From Craterilacuibacter sp. RT1T (GTDB lineage: Bacteria > Pseudomonadota > Gammaproteobacteria > Burkholderiales > Chromobacteriaceae), in assembly GCF_023502145.1 (NCBI RefSeq), contig NZ_JAMFLI010000001.1, forward strand, positions 682,001 through 746,000: a DNA stretch of 64,000 bases. Direction: 5' to 3'. The notes beneath the pieces were generated by a model. The model was not told where the DNA came from. It worked only from the letters and a program-made list of their open reading frames with translations, and ran no database searches. Positions 7,780 to 16,437 of this stretch are shown in pieces. Each line of letters begins with the position of its first letter. The first letter of the stretch is position 1. The position numbers and the translations under genes are program-made.

Positions 7780-8745
7780 TTATTCTGGGGTGTGTGCGTG
7801 TTCGAAAAAGCGCAGCAGGCGTTCGGGTAGCCATGTGAGATGGCCGGGGAAGCGGCCGCTGGCAAAGCCGACATGGCCGCCGTGCTCGGGCTGCTCCAGC
7901 GTGACATAAGGGCTGACTTGTGCCGCGTCGGGCAGGGCGCTGGCCGGCAAAAAGGGATCGTTTTTGGCATTGATAATCAGCGTCGGGCGGCAGATGGCCG
8001 GCAGCAAAGGCTTGCTGCTGGCGCGTGCCCAATAGTCGTGCACATCGCGGTAGCCGGCCAGCGGTGCGGTGACCAGATCGTCGAATTCGGCAAAAGTGCG
8101 CGCAGCCTTGACGCGCCCCGCGTCAAACAGGCCCGGGTGCGCCTTCAATTGTGCCAGCGCCTTGGGCTTGAGCGTATCGAGAAACATGCGGGTATAGATG
8201 CCGCGCCCCAGTCCACGATCCAGACAGGTGCTGGCCGCAGCCAAGTCCAGCGGCACGGAAACGGCCGCTGCGGCCTGAGCCAGTGCCGCCGTGCCGGACT
8301 CGCCCAGATACTTGAGCAACATATTGCCGCCCAGCGATACGCCGGCAGCAAACAAGGGGTGCGGCTCTTGAGCCAGGCGCGCCAGTATCCAGGCGACTTC
8401 AGCCGAGTCGCCGGCATGGTAGGCGCGTGGCAGGGGGTTGGGCATGCCGCCGCAGCCGCGAAAATGCGGCACGACGCCATGCCAGCCGCGCGCGGCAACT
8501 GCTAGCATCAGCGCGCGCGCATAGTGGCTGTCGCTGCTGCCTTCCAGTCCGTGAAACAGCACGACCAAGGGCTGGCCGCTTTGGCCATGGATGCGGTCTA
8601 CGGCGATTTGAGCGCCATCCGGGGTGGGCCACAATTCGCGCTGGTAGGCAGGGCGGGGCGGGCGCATGAAGAGCGCCGGCCAGATAGTCTGGGCATGGCC
8701 GCCCCGCAGCCAGCGTGGAGCGTGATAAGGCAGAGGAGCGGTCAT
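7780..8745 (-). CDS. YheT-type alpha/beta hydrolase
   Basis: A 321-residue hydrolase of the AB-hydrolase YheT family (UPF0017). The start matches the family block PRWLRGGHAQTIWPALF. The oxyanion-hole region is VVLFHGLEGSSDSHYARAL, the nucleophile elbow is GVSLGGNML, and the C-terminal His lies in PEHGGHVGFASG; the Asp is probably in IINAKNDPFLPA. Physiological substrates of this family are not established, although esterase activity on short acyl esters is usual. It starts 8 bases after darP and is followed by trpC, so the three are probably one operon. Confidence 0.88.
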   Translation of the reverse strand: MTAPLPYHAPRWLRGGHAQTIWPALFMRPPRPAYQRELWPTPDGAQIAVDRIHGQSGQPLVVLFHGLEGSSDSHYARALMLAVAARGWHGVVPHFRGCGGMPNPLPRAYHAGDSAEVAWILARLAQEPHPLFAAGVSLGGNMLLKYLGESGTAALAQAAAAVSVPLDLAAASTCLDRGLGRGIYTRMFLDTLKPKALAQLKAHPGLFDAGRVKAARTFAEFDDLVTAPLAGYRDVHDYWARASSKPLLPAICRPTLIINAKNDPFLPASALPDAAQVSPYVTLEQPEHGGHVGFASGRFPGHLTWLPERLLRFFEHAHTPE

Positions 8746-8753
8746 GGTCGGGT

Positions 8754-9293
8754 TTAAGTGTTTTCTTCCTTGAGAATCTTCTTGCCCGGTTCCGGGTGGA
8801 AGTCTTTCAGGGTCTGGAACAGCTGGCGGTAGGCCTTGGGCGTTTTCTGCTCGGCCAGCTCCTTGCGCGCATTGCGGATGGTGGTGCGCATCTGCTGCAC
8901 ATCGGCTTCCGGGTGCTCGGTGATAAACACGGCCAGCATGGCATCGTCCGCCATCAGGCGGTCGCGCCAGCGTTCCAGCAGCATCAGCCAGGCCGCATGC
9001 TGCGAAGAGTCGCCGCGTACGATGGCCAGTTGCTGGCGGATAGGCTCGGGGTCGATGCTGCGCATCAACTTGCCGATATATTGTTCCTGTCGCTTTTTCG
9101 CACCATGGCTGGTGAGGCGCTTGTGCTCGAGCACGGCTACGCGCAGGTCTTCGTCCAGCTCGATTTTCTTGAGCTTGTCGGTGGAGAGTTCGGTCAGTGC
9201 CTTGCCCAGTTCCTGTAGCGCGTCCATCTGGCGCTTTTTTTCGGATTTGCTGGTCAGGCCTTCGTCTGCACTATCGTTGTAAAGGTTAGTCAT
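8754..9293 (-). CDS. darP: dual-action ribosomal maturation protein DarP (YjgA)
   Basis: A 179-residue basic, helical protein starting MTNLYNDSADEGLTSKSEKK. It matches the YjgA/DarP family, which binds late 50S ribosomal precursors; typical blocks are LQELGKALTELSTDKLKKI, LTSHGAKKRQEQYIGKLMR and KAYRQLFQTLKDF. The start at 9293 fits the family length; the frame continues upstream only as antisense of pmbA. It is divergent from pmbA across a 96-base gap, an arrangement conserved in many beta- and gammaproteobacteria. Confidence 0.92.
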   Translation of the reverse strand: MTNLYNDSADEGLTSKSEKKRQMDALQELGKALTELSTDKLKKIELDEDLRVAVLEHKRLTSHGAKKRQEQYIGKLMRSIDPEPIRQQLAIVRGDSSQHAAWLMLLERWRDRLMADDAMLAVFITEHPEADVQQMRTTIRNARKELAEQKTPKAYRQLFQTLKDFHPEPGKKILKEENT

Positions 9294-9389
9294 GCTTGTC
9301 GCTGTGATTCCATTCAAGGCTGGTATGATACCCGAAAATACCGGCGCCCGATTCGCCGTGGTGCCGGCTCCCACTACACAAAGGTTAAT

Positions 9390-10733
9390 ATGGCAGACTC
9401 TGCGTTCAGTTTCAGTCGTGCGGCTCTGGAGGCCGTGAGTGCGCGTGTGCTTGATCTGGCCGGCAAGGCAGGCGCGAGTGCTTGCGAGGTTGATGTATCC
9501 GAAGCCTGTGGCCAGTCGGTCAATGTCCGCTTGGGTGAAGTCGAAACCATCGAATACAACCAGGACAAGGGGGCAACCGTCACCGTGTATCTGGGGCAGA
9601 AAAAAGGCCACGCCAGCACTTCCGATTTTTCCGAGACGGCGCTGGCCGATACGGTCGCCGCCGCCATCAATATCGCGCGCTTTACCGGCGAGGATGAAAG
9701 TGCCGGTCTGGCGGATCCGGCCTTGCTGGCCAGCGACTTTCCCGAGCTGGATCTGTATCACCCGTGGAATCTGCCGGTGGAGCAGGCCATTGCCCATGCG
9801 CTGGCCTGCGAAAACGCCGCCCGCGGCGTGGATGCGCGCATCAGCAACTCCGAAGGCGCGGGTGTTTCCAGCCAGGTCAGCCAGTTTGTTTACGCCAATA
9901 GCAACGGCTTTATGGCCGGCTTCCCCGGCTCGCGCCACAGCATCTCCGCCGCCGTGATTGCCAGTGAACAGGGCGCGATGCAGCGCGACTACTGGTACAG
10001 CTCGGCGCGTCATGCCAGCGATCTGGATGCTTTCGATGCCGTCGGGCGCATCGCCGGCGAGCGCGCCGTACGCCGTCTGGGCGGGCGCAGCATCAAGACC
10101 GGCAATTATCCGGTGTTGTTCGAGGCGCCAGTGGCTTCGTCGCTGATCGGCCATCTGGTCAGTGCAGTCAGCGGCGGCAGCCTGTACCGTAAATCCAGCT
10201 TCCTGCTGGACTCTTTGGGAACCCAGGTGCTCGCGCCTTGCGTCACCATCGATGAAGACCCGTTTGTGATGCGCGGCTTTGCCTCGACCCCGTTTGACAG
10301 CGAAGGGGTGGCGACCCGTGCGCGCCGTCTGGTCGATCAGGGCGTGCTGAACGGTTACTTCCTCGGCTCTTACTCGGCGCGCAAGCTGGGCATGCAAAGC
10401 ACCGGTAATGCCGGCGGCAGCCATAACCTGCTGGTCCATACCACAGGCGAGAGCTTTGACGAGTTGTTGCGCAATATGGGCACGGGCTTGCTGGTGACCG
10501 AGCTTTTGGGCCACGGCCTGAATCTGGTGACCGGCGACTATTCGCGCGGCGCGGCCGGTTTCTGGGTGGAAAACGGCGTGATTGCCTATCCGGTGGAAGA
10601 AATCACCATTGCCGGCAATCTGGCCGATATGTTCAAGCACATCAGCGCCATCGGTAGCGATGTGATGGTGCGCGGCGGCAAGCATTGCGGTTCGATCCTG
10701 CTGGAACGCATGATGGTGGCCGGCAGCGAGTAA
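9390..10733 (+). CDS. pmbA: metalloprotease PmbA (TldE)
   Basis: A 447-residue TldD/PmbA-family protein that, with TldD, forms a cytoplasmic Zn protease processing peptide antibiotics and the antitoxin CcdA. Typical blocks include VNVRLGEVETIEYNQDKG, ARISNSEGAGVSSQVSQFVY, GGSLYRKSSFLLDSLG, FASTPFDSEGVATR, SYSARKLGMQSTGNAGG and the C-terminal GDYSRGAAGFWVENGVIAYP, then EEITIAGNL. As in other PmbA proteins I see no HExxxH zinc motif, since the metal site belongs to TldD. A strong terminator follows 35 bases after the stop. Confidence 0.96.
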   Translation: MADSAFSFSRAALEAVSARVLDLAGKAGASACEVDVSEACGQSVNVRLGEVETIEYNQDKGATVTVYLGQKKGHASTSDFSETALADTVAAAINIARFTGEDESAGLADPALLASDFPELDLYHPWNLPVEQAIAHALACENAARGVDARISNSEGAGVSSQVSQFVYANSNGFMAGFPGSRHSISAAVIASEQGAMQRDYWYSSARHASDLDAFDAVGRIAGERAVRRLGGRSIKTGNYPVLFEAPVASSLIGHLVSAVSGGSLYRKSSFLLDSLGTQVLAPCVTIDEDPFVMRGFASTPFDSEGVATRARRLVDQGVLNGYFLGSYSARKLGMQSTGNAGGSHNLLVHTTGESFDELLRNMGTGLLVTELLGHGLNLVTGDYSRGAAGFWVENGVIAYPVEEITIAGNLADMFKHISAIGSDVMVRGGKHCGSILLERMMVAGSE

Positions 10734-10767
10734 ATGCTGCCGCTTATGAGCAAATAAAAAATATCAG

Positions 10768-10790
10768 GCCGGCGCGAGCCGGCTTTTCTG
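10768..10790 (+). terminator. Rho-independent terminator of pmbA
   Basis: GCCGGC (10768-10773), loop GCGA, GCCGGC (10778-10783), then TTTTCTG. It lies 34 bases after the pmbA stop and 15 bases before the dsbB start. Confidence 0.75.
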
Positions 10791-10804
10791 TGTTGGGAGG
10801 GGGT

Positions 10805-11299
10805 ATGAAATTGGATTTGTTCAGCCGGCGCACCGGCTTCTTGTTGCTGGCCTTGTCTTGTGCCGGCGCCATGGGTTTTGCGCTTTATGCGCAGTATGTG
10901 TTGGGGCTGGAGCCTTGCCCGATGTGCATCATGCAGCGCATCGCGGTGATTGCAACCGGCATCTTTGCCCTGCTGGCGGCTTTGTTGCCCTTGTGCCAGG
11001 CGCGGGTAGCCGGGGGGCTGGCGTTCTTGTCGTCGTTGTCTGGCGGCGCAGTGGCCGCGCGCCAAGTGTGGTTGCAGCAACTGCCGTGGGATCAGGTGCC
11101 GGCTTGCGGGCCGGGTCTGGACTATATGCTGGAAACCATGCCCTTGTGGAGCGTGTTTTCCAAGGTGCTCAAGGGCTCGGGCGAGTGCGCCGTTGTCGAC
11201 TGGACCTTGTTCGGCCTGTCGATGCCGATGTGGAGCGGCCTGTTTTTTGCCGGCGCACTGGGCTTTACCCTGCTCCTGTTGTGGCGTAGTCGCAGCTGA
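10805..11299 (+). CDS. dsbB: disulfide bond formation protein B
   Basis: A 164-residue inner-membrane protein with four hydrophobic segments that reoxidises DsbA and passes electrons to quinone. The first redox pair is C38-x2-C41 in LEPCPMCIMQR (the classic CxxC with the quinone-site Arg following), and the second periplasmic pair is C101 (PACGPGL) and C128 (GECAVV). The ATG at 10805 follows a GGGAGGGGG ribosome site; longer in-frame starts would lie within pmbA. It stands alone between the pmbA terminator and the convergent CDGSH gene. Confidence 0.95.
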   Translation: MKLDLFSRRTGFLLLALSCAGAMGFALYAQYVLGLEPCPMCIMQRIAVIATGIFALLAALLPLCQARVAGGLAFLSSLSGGAVAARQVWLQQLPWDQVPACGPGLDYMLETMPLWSVFSKVLKGSGECAVVDWTLFGLSMPMWSGLFFAGALGFTLLLLWRSRS

Positions 11300-11322
11300 G
11301 GCAAGCCGTCTGCCGGCTTTGA

Positions 11323-12093
11323 CTATCCTTGCTCACTCGGTGTGTCTTTGGGTGGCAGACCGTCTTGCCAGCGCTTGCCGTTCCACTCTTTAGCCGCATG
11401 GCTGCCGTCGCAGAACGGTTTGTTTTGCGAGGCACCACAGCGGCACAGGGTGACGCGGTTGCGGATTTCGTAACTGCTGCCGTCGCTGGACTCGATACGG
11501 ATGCCGCCCTTGACCCATAGCGGGCCGGAGCAATGCAGCGGCGTGTCCTCGATCAGCCCCAGTGAAGGCGGCAGCACATCTTCCAGCGGGGTACCGCTTG
11601 CCTTGTCCCATGCCAGCAAGCGCCCGGCCGGGCAATGCTGGCTTTCGTACTTCACATATTCGGCTGCTTGCGCCGCCTCGCTTTTTTCGACCAGATTCCA
11701 TACCCGCCCTTTGCCGTCGCAAAAGCGGGCGTAGGCGCAGTAGTCCGGGTTGTCGGTCAATGCGAGCGCGGGGCCATCAAAGCGCTGTGCGCCTTCCAGT
11801 ATCGGGGCGCGGCTGGCCGTTTCGCTGCCGTCAAAGCCGATGTCGGCATGGCTGCCATCGCAGAACGGCTTATTGTTCGATGCACCGCAGCGGCATAGCG
11901 CGGCCGGCTCGCTTAGCGCATACGCGGCGCCTTCGGCATAGGTCCACGAGTTGCGCTCGCTATTGTTGCAGATGAATTGCTGAATGAGCGGCGGCTGGCC
12001 ATACACCAGATAAGGGCCGTTTTTCAGGATAACGATGCGGTAGCGCGGCTCGGCTTCACGGGAGCCGGGCGAGACAGAAGAATTTTGATGCAT
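11323..12093 (-). CDS. double CDGSH-type iron-sulfur protein
   Basis: A 256-residue cytoplasmic protein with two CDGSH zinc-finger-like domains: CRCGASNNKPFCDGSH near residues 67-82 and CRCGASQNKPFCDGSH near residues 218-233. Each motif (three Cys and one His) binds a [2Fe-2S] cluster. Between them lies a region with further cysteines (PDYCAYARFCDGKGR, ESQHCPAGRLLAW), consistent with the divergent mono-cluster domain of multi-domain bacterial CDGSH proteins. The N-terminal third (YRIVILKNGPYLVYGQPPL) matches the usual lead-in. The function is probably redox or iron-sulfur related and is not proven. It is convergent with dsbB and 41 bases downstream of the pirin gene. Confidence 0.88.
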   Translation of the reverse strand: MHQNSSVSPGSREAEPRYRIVILKNGPYLVYGQPPLIQQFICNNSERNSWTYAEGAAYALSEPAALCRCGASNNKPFCDGSHADIGFDGSETASRAPILEGAQRFDGPALALTDNPDYCAYARFCDGKGRVWNLVEKSEAAQAAEYVKYESQHCPAGRLLAWDKASGTPLEDVLPPSLGLIEDTPLHCSGPLWVKGGIRIESSDGSSYEIRNRVTLCRCGASQNKPFCDGSHAAKEWNGKRWQDGLPPKDTPSEQG

Positions 12094-12116
12094 GCTGCCC
12101 TTCCTCTTGAATGGTG

Positions 12117-12144
12117 GTGCTTAGTGCTTAGTGCTTAGCGCTTT
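12117..12144. repeat. short tandem heptamer repeat at the pirin gene 3' end
   Basis: Three perfect GTGCTTA units (12117-12137) are followed by a degenerate GCGCTTT unit. The stop codon of the pirin gene (complement of 12135-12137) is formed by the third unit, so copy-number change would alter only the gene end and the short gap to the CDGSH gene. Confidence 0.75.
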
Positions 12145-12851
12145 GGGCCTTCGTGCGGGCGCAGATCAAATACCAGCACTTCGGCATCTTTTCCGTCACT
12201 AAAAGTCAGCAAGGTTTCATCGCGGATGCGGGCACCGTCGCCGGCGGCAAAAGGCTGGCCATTGACGCTGAGCGCGCCGCGCGCGACGTGAACATAGGCA
12301 TAGCGCTGCTCAAGCGCCAGGCTGGCCGTCTCCCCGCCATCAAATAGTCCGGCATACACCCGCACATCCTGCCAGACCGGCAATGCATCGTCGGCCTCGT
12401 CAGGCGATATGATCAGGCACAGGCGGCCACGGCGCGCCTTGGGCGGGAAGTGGCGCTGCTGGTAACGCACCGGCCCGCCCTGACGGTCGGGCACGATCCA
12501 GATCTGCAAAAAATGCACGGGCTCATGATCCGAGGCATTGTATTCGCTATGAAACACACCGCTGCCGGCGCTCATCATCTGCACATCGCCCGGCCGGCAC
12601 ACCTCTTCGTGGCCGGCCGAGTCCTTGTGCGCCAGACCGCCTGACAGCACATAGGAAAAAATCTCCATATTGCGGTGCGGGTGGGTGCCAAAGCCCTGAC
12701 CCGGCTCGACCGTATCGTCGTTAATCACCAGCAGGTCGGAAAAACCAGTTTGTTGCGCATCGTAGTAGTGGCTGAAAGAGAAGGTATGGTGCGAATGCAG
12801 CCAACCCAGTTGCGACAGGCCGCGCATTTTGGCGCGTCGAAATTCGATCAT
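12135..12851 (-). CDS. pirin family bicupin (YhaK-like)
   Basis: A 238-residue bicupin of the pirin family. The N-terminal cupin carries the metal ligand set in GFGTHPHRNMEIFSYVLSG (His-x-His) and DVQMMSAGSGVFHSEYNAS (Glu and His), as in YhaK-type proteins and quercetinase-like pirins. MIEFRRAKMRG and LGWLHSHHTFSFSHYYD are the standard family start. The reaction in vivo is unknown; members can show quercetin dioxygenase activity and are often stress responsive. The CDGSH protein gene lies directly downstream on the same strand and is probably co-transcribed. Confidence 0.9.
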   Translation of the reverse strand: MIEFRRAKMRGLSQLGWLHSHHTFSFSHYYDAQQTGFSDLLVINDDTVEPGQGFGTHPHRNMEIFSYVLSGGLAHKDSAGHEEVCRPGDVQMMSAGSGVFHSEYNASDHEPVHFLQIWIVPDRQGGPVRYQQRHFPPKARRGRLCLIISPDEADDALPVWQDVRVYAGLFDGGETASLALEQRYAYVHVARGALSVNGQPFAAGDGARIRDETLLTFSDGKDAEVLVFDLRPHEGPKR

Positions 12852-13057
12852 GCTGTCCTCCTTGGCGCGGTGGCCGGCAAGCCAGAAGCATTCATCTGCT
12901 GACGGAAATGGCAGCCATCAGCATGGCTGTTACGCTCGCAAAAAGCAAAAAAGCGTTCGGCTGGTTTTTTGCCGCGAGCTTGCGGCTGGCTGTTTTGCTT
13001 GCCAGCACCTAGAAAGTCATCAGGCTATCTTGCCTGACGATTCTTCAGGGGTGTTCC

Positions 13058-13657
13058 ATGCCGAGAATACTGATTATCGGTGCCAGCGGCCTGATCGGTA
13101 GCCAGATCTGTGCTCAGCTTGCCGGGCAGGATGAATTACTTAAGGCGAGCCGTCATGATGCGTCGTATCCGGTCGATATCAGCGATCCCGCCTCGCTGGG
13201 TGCTTTGCTGGATGCGGTCGGGCGCGTGGACGGCATGGTGTGCGTAGCCGGGATGGTGCGTTTTAAGCGCTGGAACAGGATAGAAGATGAGGACTGGGCA
13301 TTCAGTCTGGCCAATAAACTGATGGGGCAGGTGAATCTGGTGCGGCAAGGCGTGAGCCATGTTAACGATGGGGGCGCCATTACCCTCAGTAGTGGTCTGC
13401 TGGCGCAATATCCCGTTGCCGGTAGCAGCATTGTCAGCACGGTGAACGCGGCTATCGAGGGTTTTGTGCGCGCAGCGGCGCTGGAGCTTGGTCCACGTGT
13501 GCGCATCAATGCGGTATCCCCCGGTTGGGTGGCGGAAACGCTGCAACTGATGCGCCAAGATCCCGCTCAGGGCTTGGCAGCGGCTCAGGTCGCCCAGGTT
13601 TATATCGGGCAACTGAAAAACGGCGCTGCCAGCAGTATCGCCACCGCCAGCCACTAG
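13058..13657 (+). CDS. short-chain dehydrogenase/reductase family protein, degenerate active site
   Basis: A 199-residue SDR-fold protein. The nucleotide-binding motif GASGLIG is at residues 8-14, a D-I pair sits at 40-41, the catalytic-Ser strand is ITLSSG (residue 111 or 112), and the C-terminal block is RINAVSPGWVAETL. The usual Tyr-x3-Lys is replaced: the aligned stretch SSIVSTVNAAIEGFVRAA has Val126 and Asn130 where Tyr and Lys belong. A subfamily of short (about 200 aa) SDRs has this feature, so it is probably not an assembly error. Its role is unknown. The 206 bases upstream, divergent from the pirin gene, show no clear promoter. Confidence 0.85.
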   Translation: MPRILIIGASGLIGSQICAQLAGQDELLKASRHDASYPVDISDPASLGALLDAVGRVDGMVCVAGMVRFKRWNRIEDEDWAFSLANKLMGQVNLVRQGVSHVNDGGAITLSSGLLAQYPVAGSSIVSTVNAAIEGFVRAAALELGPRVRINAVSPGWVAETLQLMRQDPAQGLAAAQVAQVYIGQLKNGAASSIATASH

Positions 13658-13712
13658 CGGCAGGCGGGTCTTGATTTGCCGGGCCTGCGCCGTTTTCTGC
13701 TAACGCTTATCC

Positions 13713-14291
13713 TCAGGCAGGACGCCAGCGCAACAAGGCATTCGCGACCCGGATGCCGAACTGGTGGCCGGTTGCGAGGTCTCCGGGCAAAGGTCCTTCG
13801 TCGGGGCTGGCATCCGAGGGCGACTGGGCGATGGCACCGGCGTAGGCGCCCAGCCAGTTGATGTCGTCCCGCTGGGCTGCCTTGCTATTGGAGGGCAGCA
13901 TGCCCGTGCCGACCCACAGCATGCCGTGCTGCATGGCCAGCGTAATGAAGTAGTGCAAGGTCGAATGCTTGTCGCCGTTGACGCTGGCCGAGTTGGTAAA
14001 ACCGGCGGCCAGCTTGTCTTTCCACGCCTGGCCAAACCAGCGCCGGCTGCTGGCATCGGCAAACTTCTTGAACTGCCAGGATGCGCCGCCCATATAGGTC
14101 GGGCTGCCGAAGATAATCCCGTCCATGCCGTCAAGCCGCGTCCAGGCCTCATCGCTTAACTCGCCCTGTGCATCCAGCGCGAGCAGTTCAAGATCGATGC
14201 CGGCCACGCTGGCGGCACCGGCTGCGACAGCCTCAGCCAGCTTGGCGGTATGGCCATAACCACTGTGATAAACGATTGCCAGTTTAGGCAT
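13713..14291 (-). CDS. WrbA-like flavodoxin / NAD(P)H:quinone oxidoreductase
   Basis: A 192-residue flavodoxin-fold protein. The FMN phosphate loop is VYHSGYGHTAKLAEAV near residues 7-22, and the second FMN loop is GIIFGSPTYMGGASWQFKKF near residues 78-97, matching WrbA/flavodoxin-family NAD(P)H:quinone oxidoreductases. It would give two-electron reduction of quinones as oxidative protection. The ATG at 14291 has an AGGAG site 6 bases upstream; an earlier in-frame start exists but lacks one. It is divergent from the fds operon across a 167-base gap that probably carries both promoters. Confidence 0.87.
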   Translation of the reverse strand: MPKLAIVYHSGYGHTAKLAEAVAAGAASVAGIDLELLALDAQGELSDEAWTRLDGMDGIIFGSPTYMGGASWQFKKFADASSRRWFGQAWKDKLAAGFTNSASVNGDKHSTLHYFITLAMQHGMLWVGTGMLPSNSKAAQRDDINWLGAYAGAIAQSPSDASPDEGPLPGDLATGHQFGIRVANALLRWRPA

Positions 14292-14458
14292 TTGGATGCT
14301 CCTGTGCGAAATGGCGTAAATAGGCGCGGATGGCGCGCCGCTATACGGCGGTGTTGGCATGCCCATGGTGTGCTGCCCTCATCGTTGTATGCCATTTTTC
14401 GAGCAAATGCCGAGCCGCTTGGCTAGCGTAAAGAGTCTTGTCCGGTCGGAGCCTGCCG

Positions 14459-14896
14459 ATGCCACCATCTGCCGATAGCGATGTAATAAGCCAGTTGATT
14501 GCCGCGCATGGCCAGCAGCGGGGCGCTTTGCTGCCCTTGTTGCATGCCATTCAGGCAAGATTTACTTTCATTCCTGCGCCTGCCATTCCCGAAATTGCGG
14601 CTGCATTACGCCTCTCTCGCGCCGAAGTCGAGGGCGTGATCAGTTTTTACGCCGATTTTTACCGCGAACCGCCGCCCCTTCATCGCCTGCGTATTTGCCG
14701 TGCCGAGTCATGCCGCGCCTGTGGTAGTGAGGACTTGTGGCAGCAGGCAAGCGCGGGTCATGGCGCACAAACGGCCATCGAGACGGTGTATTGCTTCGGA
14801 GCCTGCGCCGCCTCGCCGGCCATCGAGTTTGACGGGCGCTTATGCTGCCGGGTCGATGCGGCGCAATTGGATGCCTTGCTTAAGGACGCATCATGA
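14459..14896 (+). CDS. fdsG: NAD-dependent formate dehydrogenase, gamma subunit
   Basis: A 145-residue NuoE-like [2Fe-2S] thioredoxin-fold subunit. The cluster ligands are C80-x4-C85 (RICRAESCRAC) and C112-x3-C116 (YCFGACAASPA). It passes electrons within the soluble, molybdenum-dependent FdsGBA formate dehydrogenase. I chose the ATG at 14459 because CGGAG lies 8 bases upstream; a TTG 21 bases earlier keeps the frame open. Its TGA overlaps the fdsB ATG (ATGA at 14893-14896), so the two are coupled. Confidence 0.93.
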   Translation: MPPSADSDVISQLIAAHGQQRGALLPLLHAIQARFTFIPAPAIPEIAAALRLSRAEVEGVISFYADFYREPPPLHRLRICRAESCRACGSEDLWQQASAGHGAQTAIETVYCFGACAASPAIEFDGRLCCRVDAAQLDALLKDAS

Positions 14897-16437
14897 GCGT
14901 ACGTATCCGCATCAGCGAAGATTCGGTCGCCATTGCGCTGGGTGCCGATGCGCTTGCCACCGCCTTGGCGCAAGCTGCCGCGCAGCATGGCGAGTCGCTT
15001 GAAATTATCCGCGTCAGCAGTCGCGGACTTTACTGGCTGGAGCCTTTGATCGAGGTCGACACAGGGCAGGGTAGCTTCGGCTACGGGCCGCTGGCGGTGT
15101 CCGATGTCGAGAGTCTGTTGGCCGCCGGCTTCTTGCAAGGTGCGGCGCATCCGCTGGCATTAGGGCCGGTCGAGTCCTTGCCCTTTCTTGAGCGCCAGCA
15201 AAGGCTGCTGTTTGCGCGCGCGGGCAAAACCCGGCCCTTGTCGCTGGACGATTATCTGGCCAGTGGCGGCTATGCCGGACTCAAGCGGGTGCTGGCTGCG
15301 GGCGGTGACGCGTTTATGGCCGAACTGGAAGCATCCGGCCTGCGCGGGCGCGGCGGTGCTGCTTTTCCGGCCCATCTCAAGTGGGCTACGGTGCGGGGCG
15401 CTGCCAGCGGTGAGCGTTTTGTCGTGTGCAATGCCGATGAGGGGGATTCGGGCGCTTACGCCGATCGCATGTTGATGGAGGGCGACCCGTATGCGCTGAT
15501 CGAAGGCATGACGATAGCTGCGCTCTGTGTCGGTGCCCGGCACGGTTATATCTATGTGCGCAGCGAATATCCGCAGGCAATTGCCAAGCTGCAGGCCGCC
15601 ATCGGCCATGCCCGTGCGGCAGCTTATCTGGGAGACGATGTGCTGGGCAGCGGGCAGGCCTTCGAGCTTGAAGTCAGGCAAGGTGCCGGCGCGTATATCT
15701 GCGGCGAGGAGTCGGCCCTGCTCGAATCGATCGAGGGCAAGCGCGGCCAGGTGCGCGCGCGCCCGCCGCTGCCGGCCAGCCATGGCCTGTTCGGACGGCC
15801 GACGCTGGTACACAACGTCTTGTCGCTGGCTTCCATTCCCATCATTGCGCGTGACGGCGGTGCGGCGTTCTACCATTTCGGCCGCGAGCGTTCGCGCGGC
15901 ACCTTGCCTTTGACGCTGGGCGGCTGTTTGCAGCATGGCGGCTTGGTGGAAACGGCCTTCGGTTTATCTTTGCGTACTTTGCTATACGACTTTGGCGCGG
16001 GCGCGAAAAACGGCGAAATCAAGGCGGTACAGGTGGGCGGGCCGCTGGGTGCCTGGATCACGGCCAGCGATTTTGATCTGCTGATCGATTATGAGGCCTT
16101 CGCGGCACATGGTGCCATCCTGGGGCATGGCAGCGTGGTGGCGGTCGATGCGTCGTGTGATATGGCCGGCATGGCGCGACTGGCGTTTACCTTTTGCGCC
16201 GCCGAGTCCTGTGGCAAATGCACGCCTTGCCGCATCGGTTCGGTACGCGGTGGCGAAATCATCGACCGTTTGCGTGATGGTAGCGCGCAGCATGATCAGG
16301 ATGTCGCCTTATTGCTGGAGCTGTGCGACACCATGCGCGACGGCTCGCTATGTGCCTTGGGCGGCATGCTGCACTATCCGGTGCGCTCGGCGCTGACCCT
16401 GTTCCCGGATGCCTTCCCTAAGTGGAGAGCCAAATGA
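14893..16437 (+). CDS. fdsB: NAD-dependent formate dehydrogenase, beta subunit
   Basis: A 514-residue flavoprotein that is a fusion of a short N-terminal thioredoxin-like region (about residues 1-115) with a NuoF-like domain. The NuoF part has GLRGRGGAAFPAHLKWATVR (NADH/FMN binding), VVCNADEGDSGAYADRMLME, GAGAYICGEESALLESIEG, and the C-terminal [4Fe-4S] ligands in CAAESCGKCTPCRIGSVRG plus a later Cys in SLCALGGM. It transfers electrons from the iron-sulfur chain to NAD+. It is coupled to fdsG and fdsA by ATGA overlaps at both ends. Confidence 0.95.
   Translation: MSVRIRISEDSVAIALGADALATALAQAAAQHGESLEIIRVSSRGLYWLEPLIEVDTGQGSFGYGPLAVSDVESLLAAGFLQGAAHPLALGPVESLPFLERQQRLLFARAGKTRPLSLDDYLASGGYAGLKRVLAAGGDAFMAELEASGLRGRGGAAFPAHLKWATVRGAASGERFVVCNADEGDSGAYADRMLMEGDPYALIEGMTIAALCVGARHGYIYVRSEYPQAIAKLQAAIGHARAAAYLGDDVLGSGQAFELEVRQGAGAYICGEESALLESIEGKRGQVRARPPLPASHGLFGRPTLVHNVLSLASIPIIARDGGAAFYHFGRERSRGTLPLTLGGCLQHGGLVETAFGLSLRTLLYDFGAGAKNGEIKAVQVGGPLGAWITASDFDLLIDYEAFAAHGAILGHGSVVAVDASCDMAGMARLAFTFCAAESCGKCTPCRIGSVRGGEIIDRLRDGSAQHDQDVALLLELCDTMRDGSLCALGGMLHYPVRSALTLFPDAFPKWRAK

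Noticed and set aside
9294-10685. Long open frame on the minus strand upstream of and continuous with darP
   Set aside because: It is the antisense of pmbA; the DarP family starts at MTNLYND and no similarity is seen upstream.
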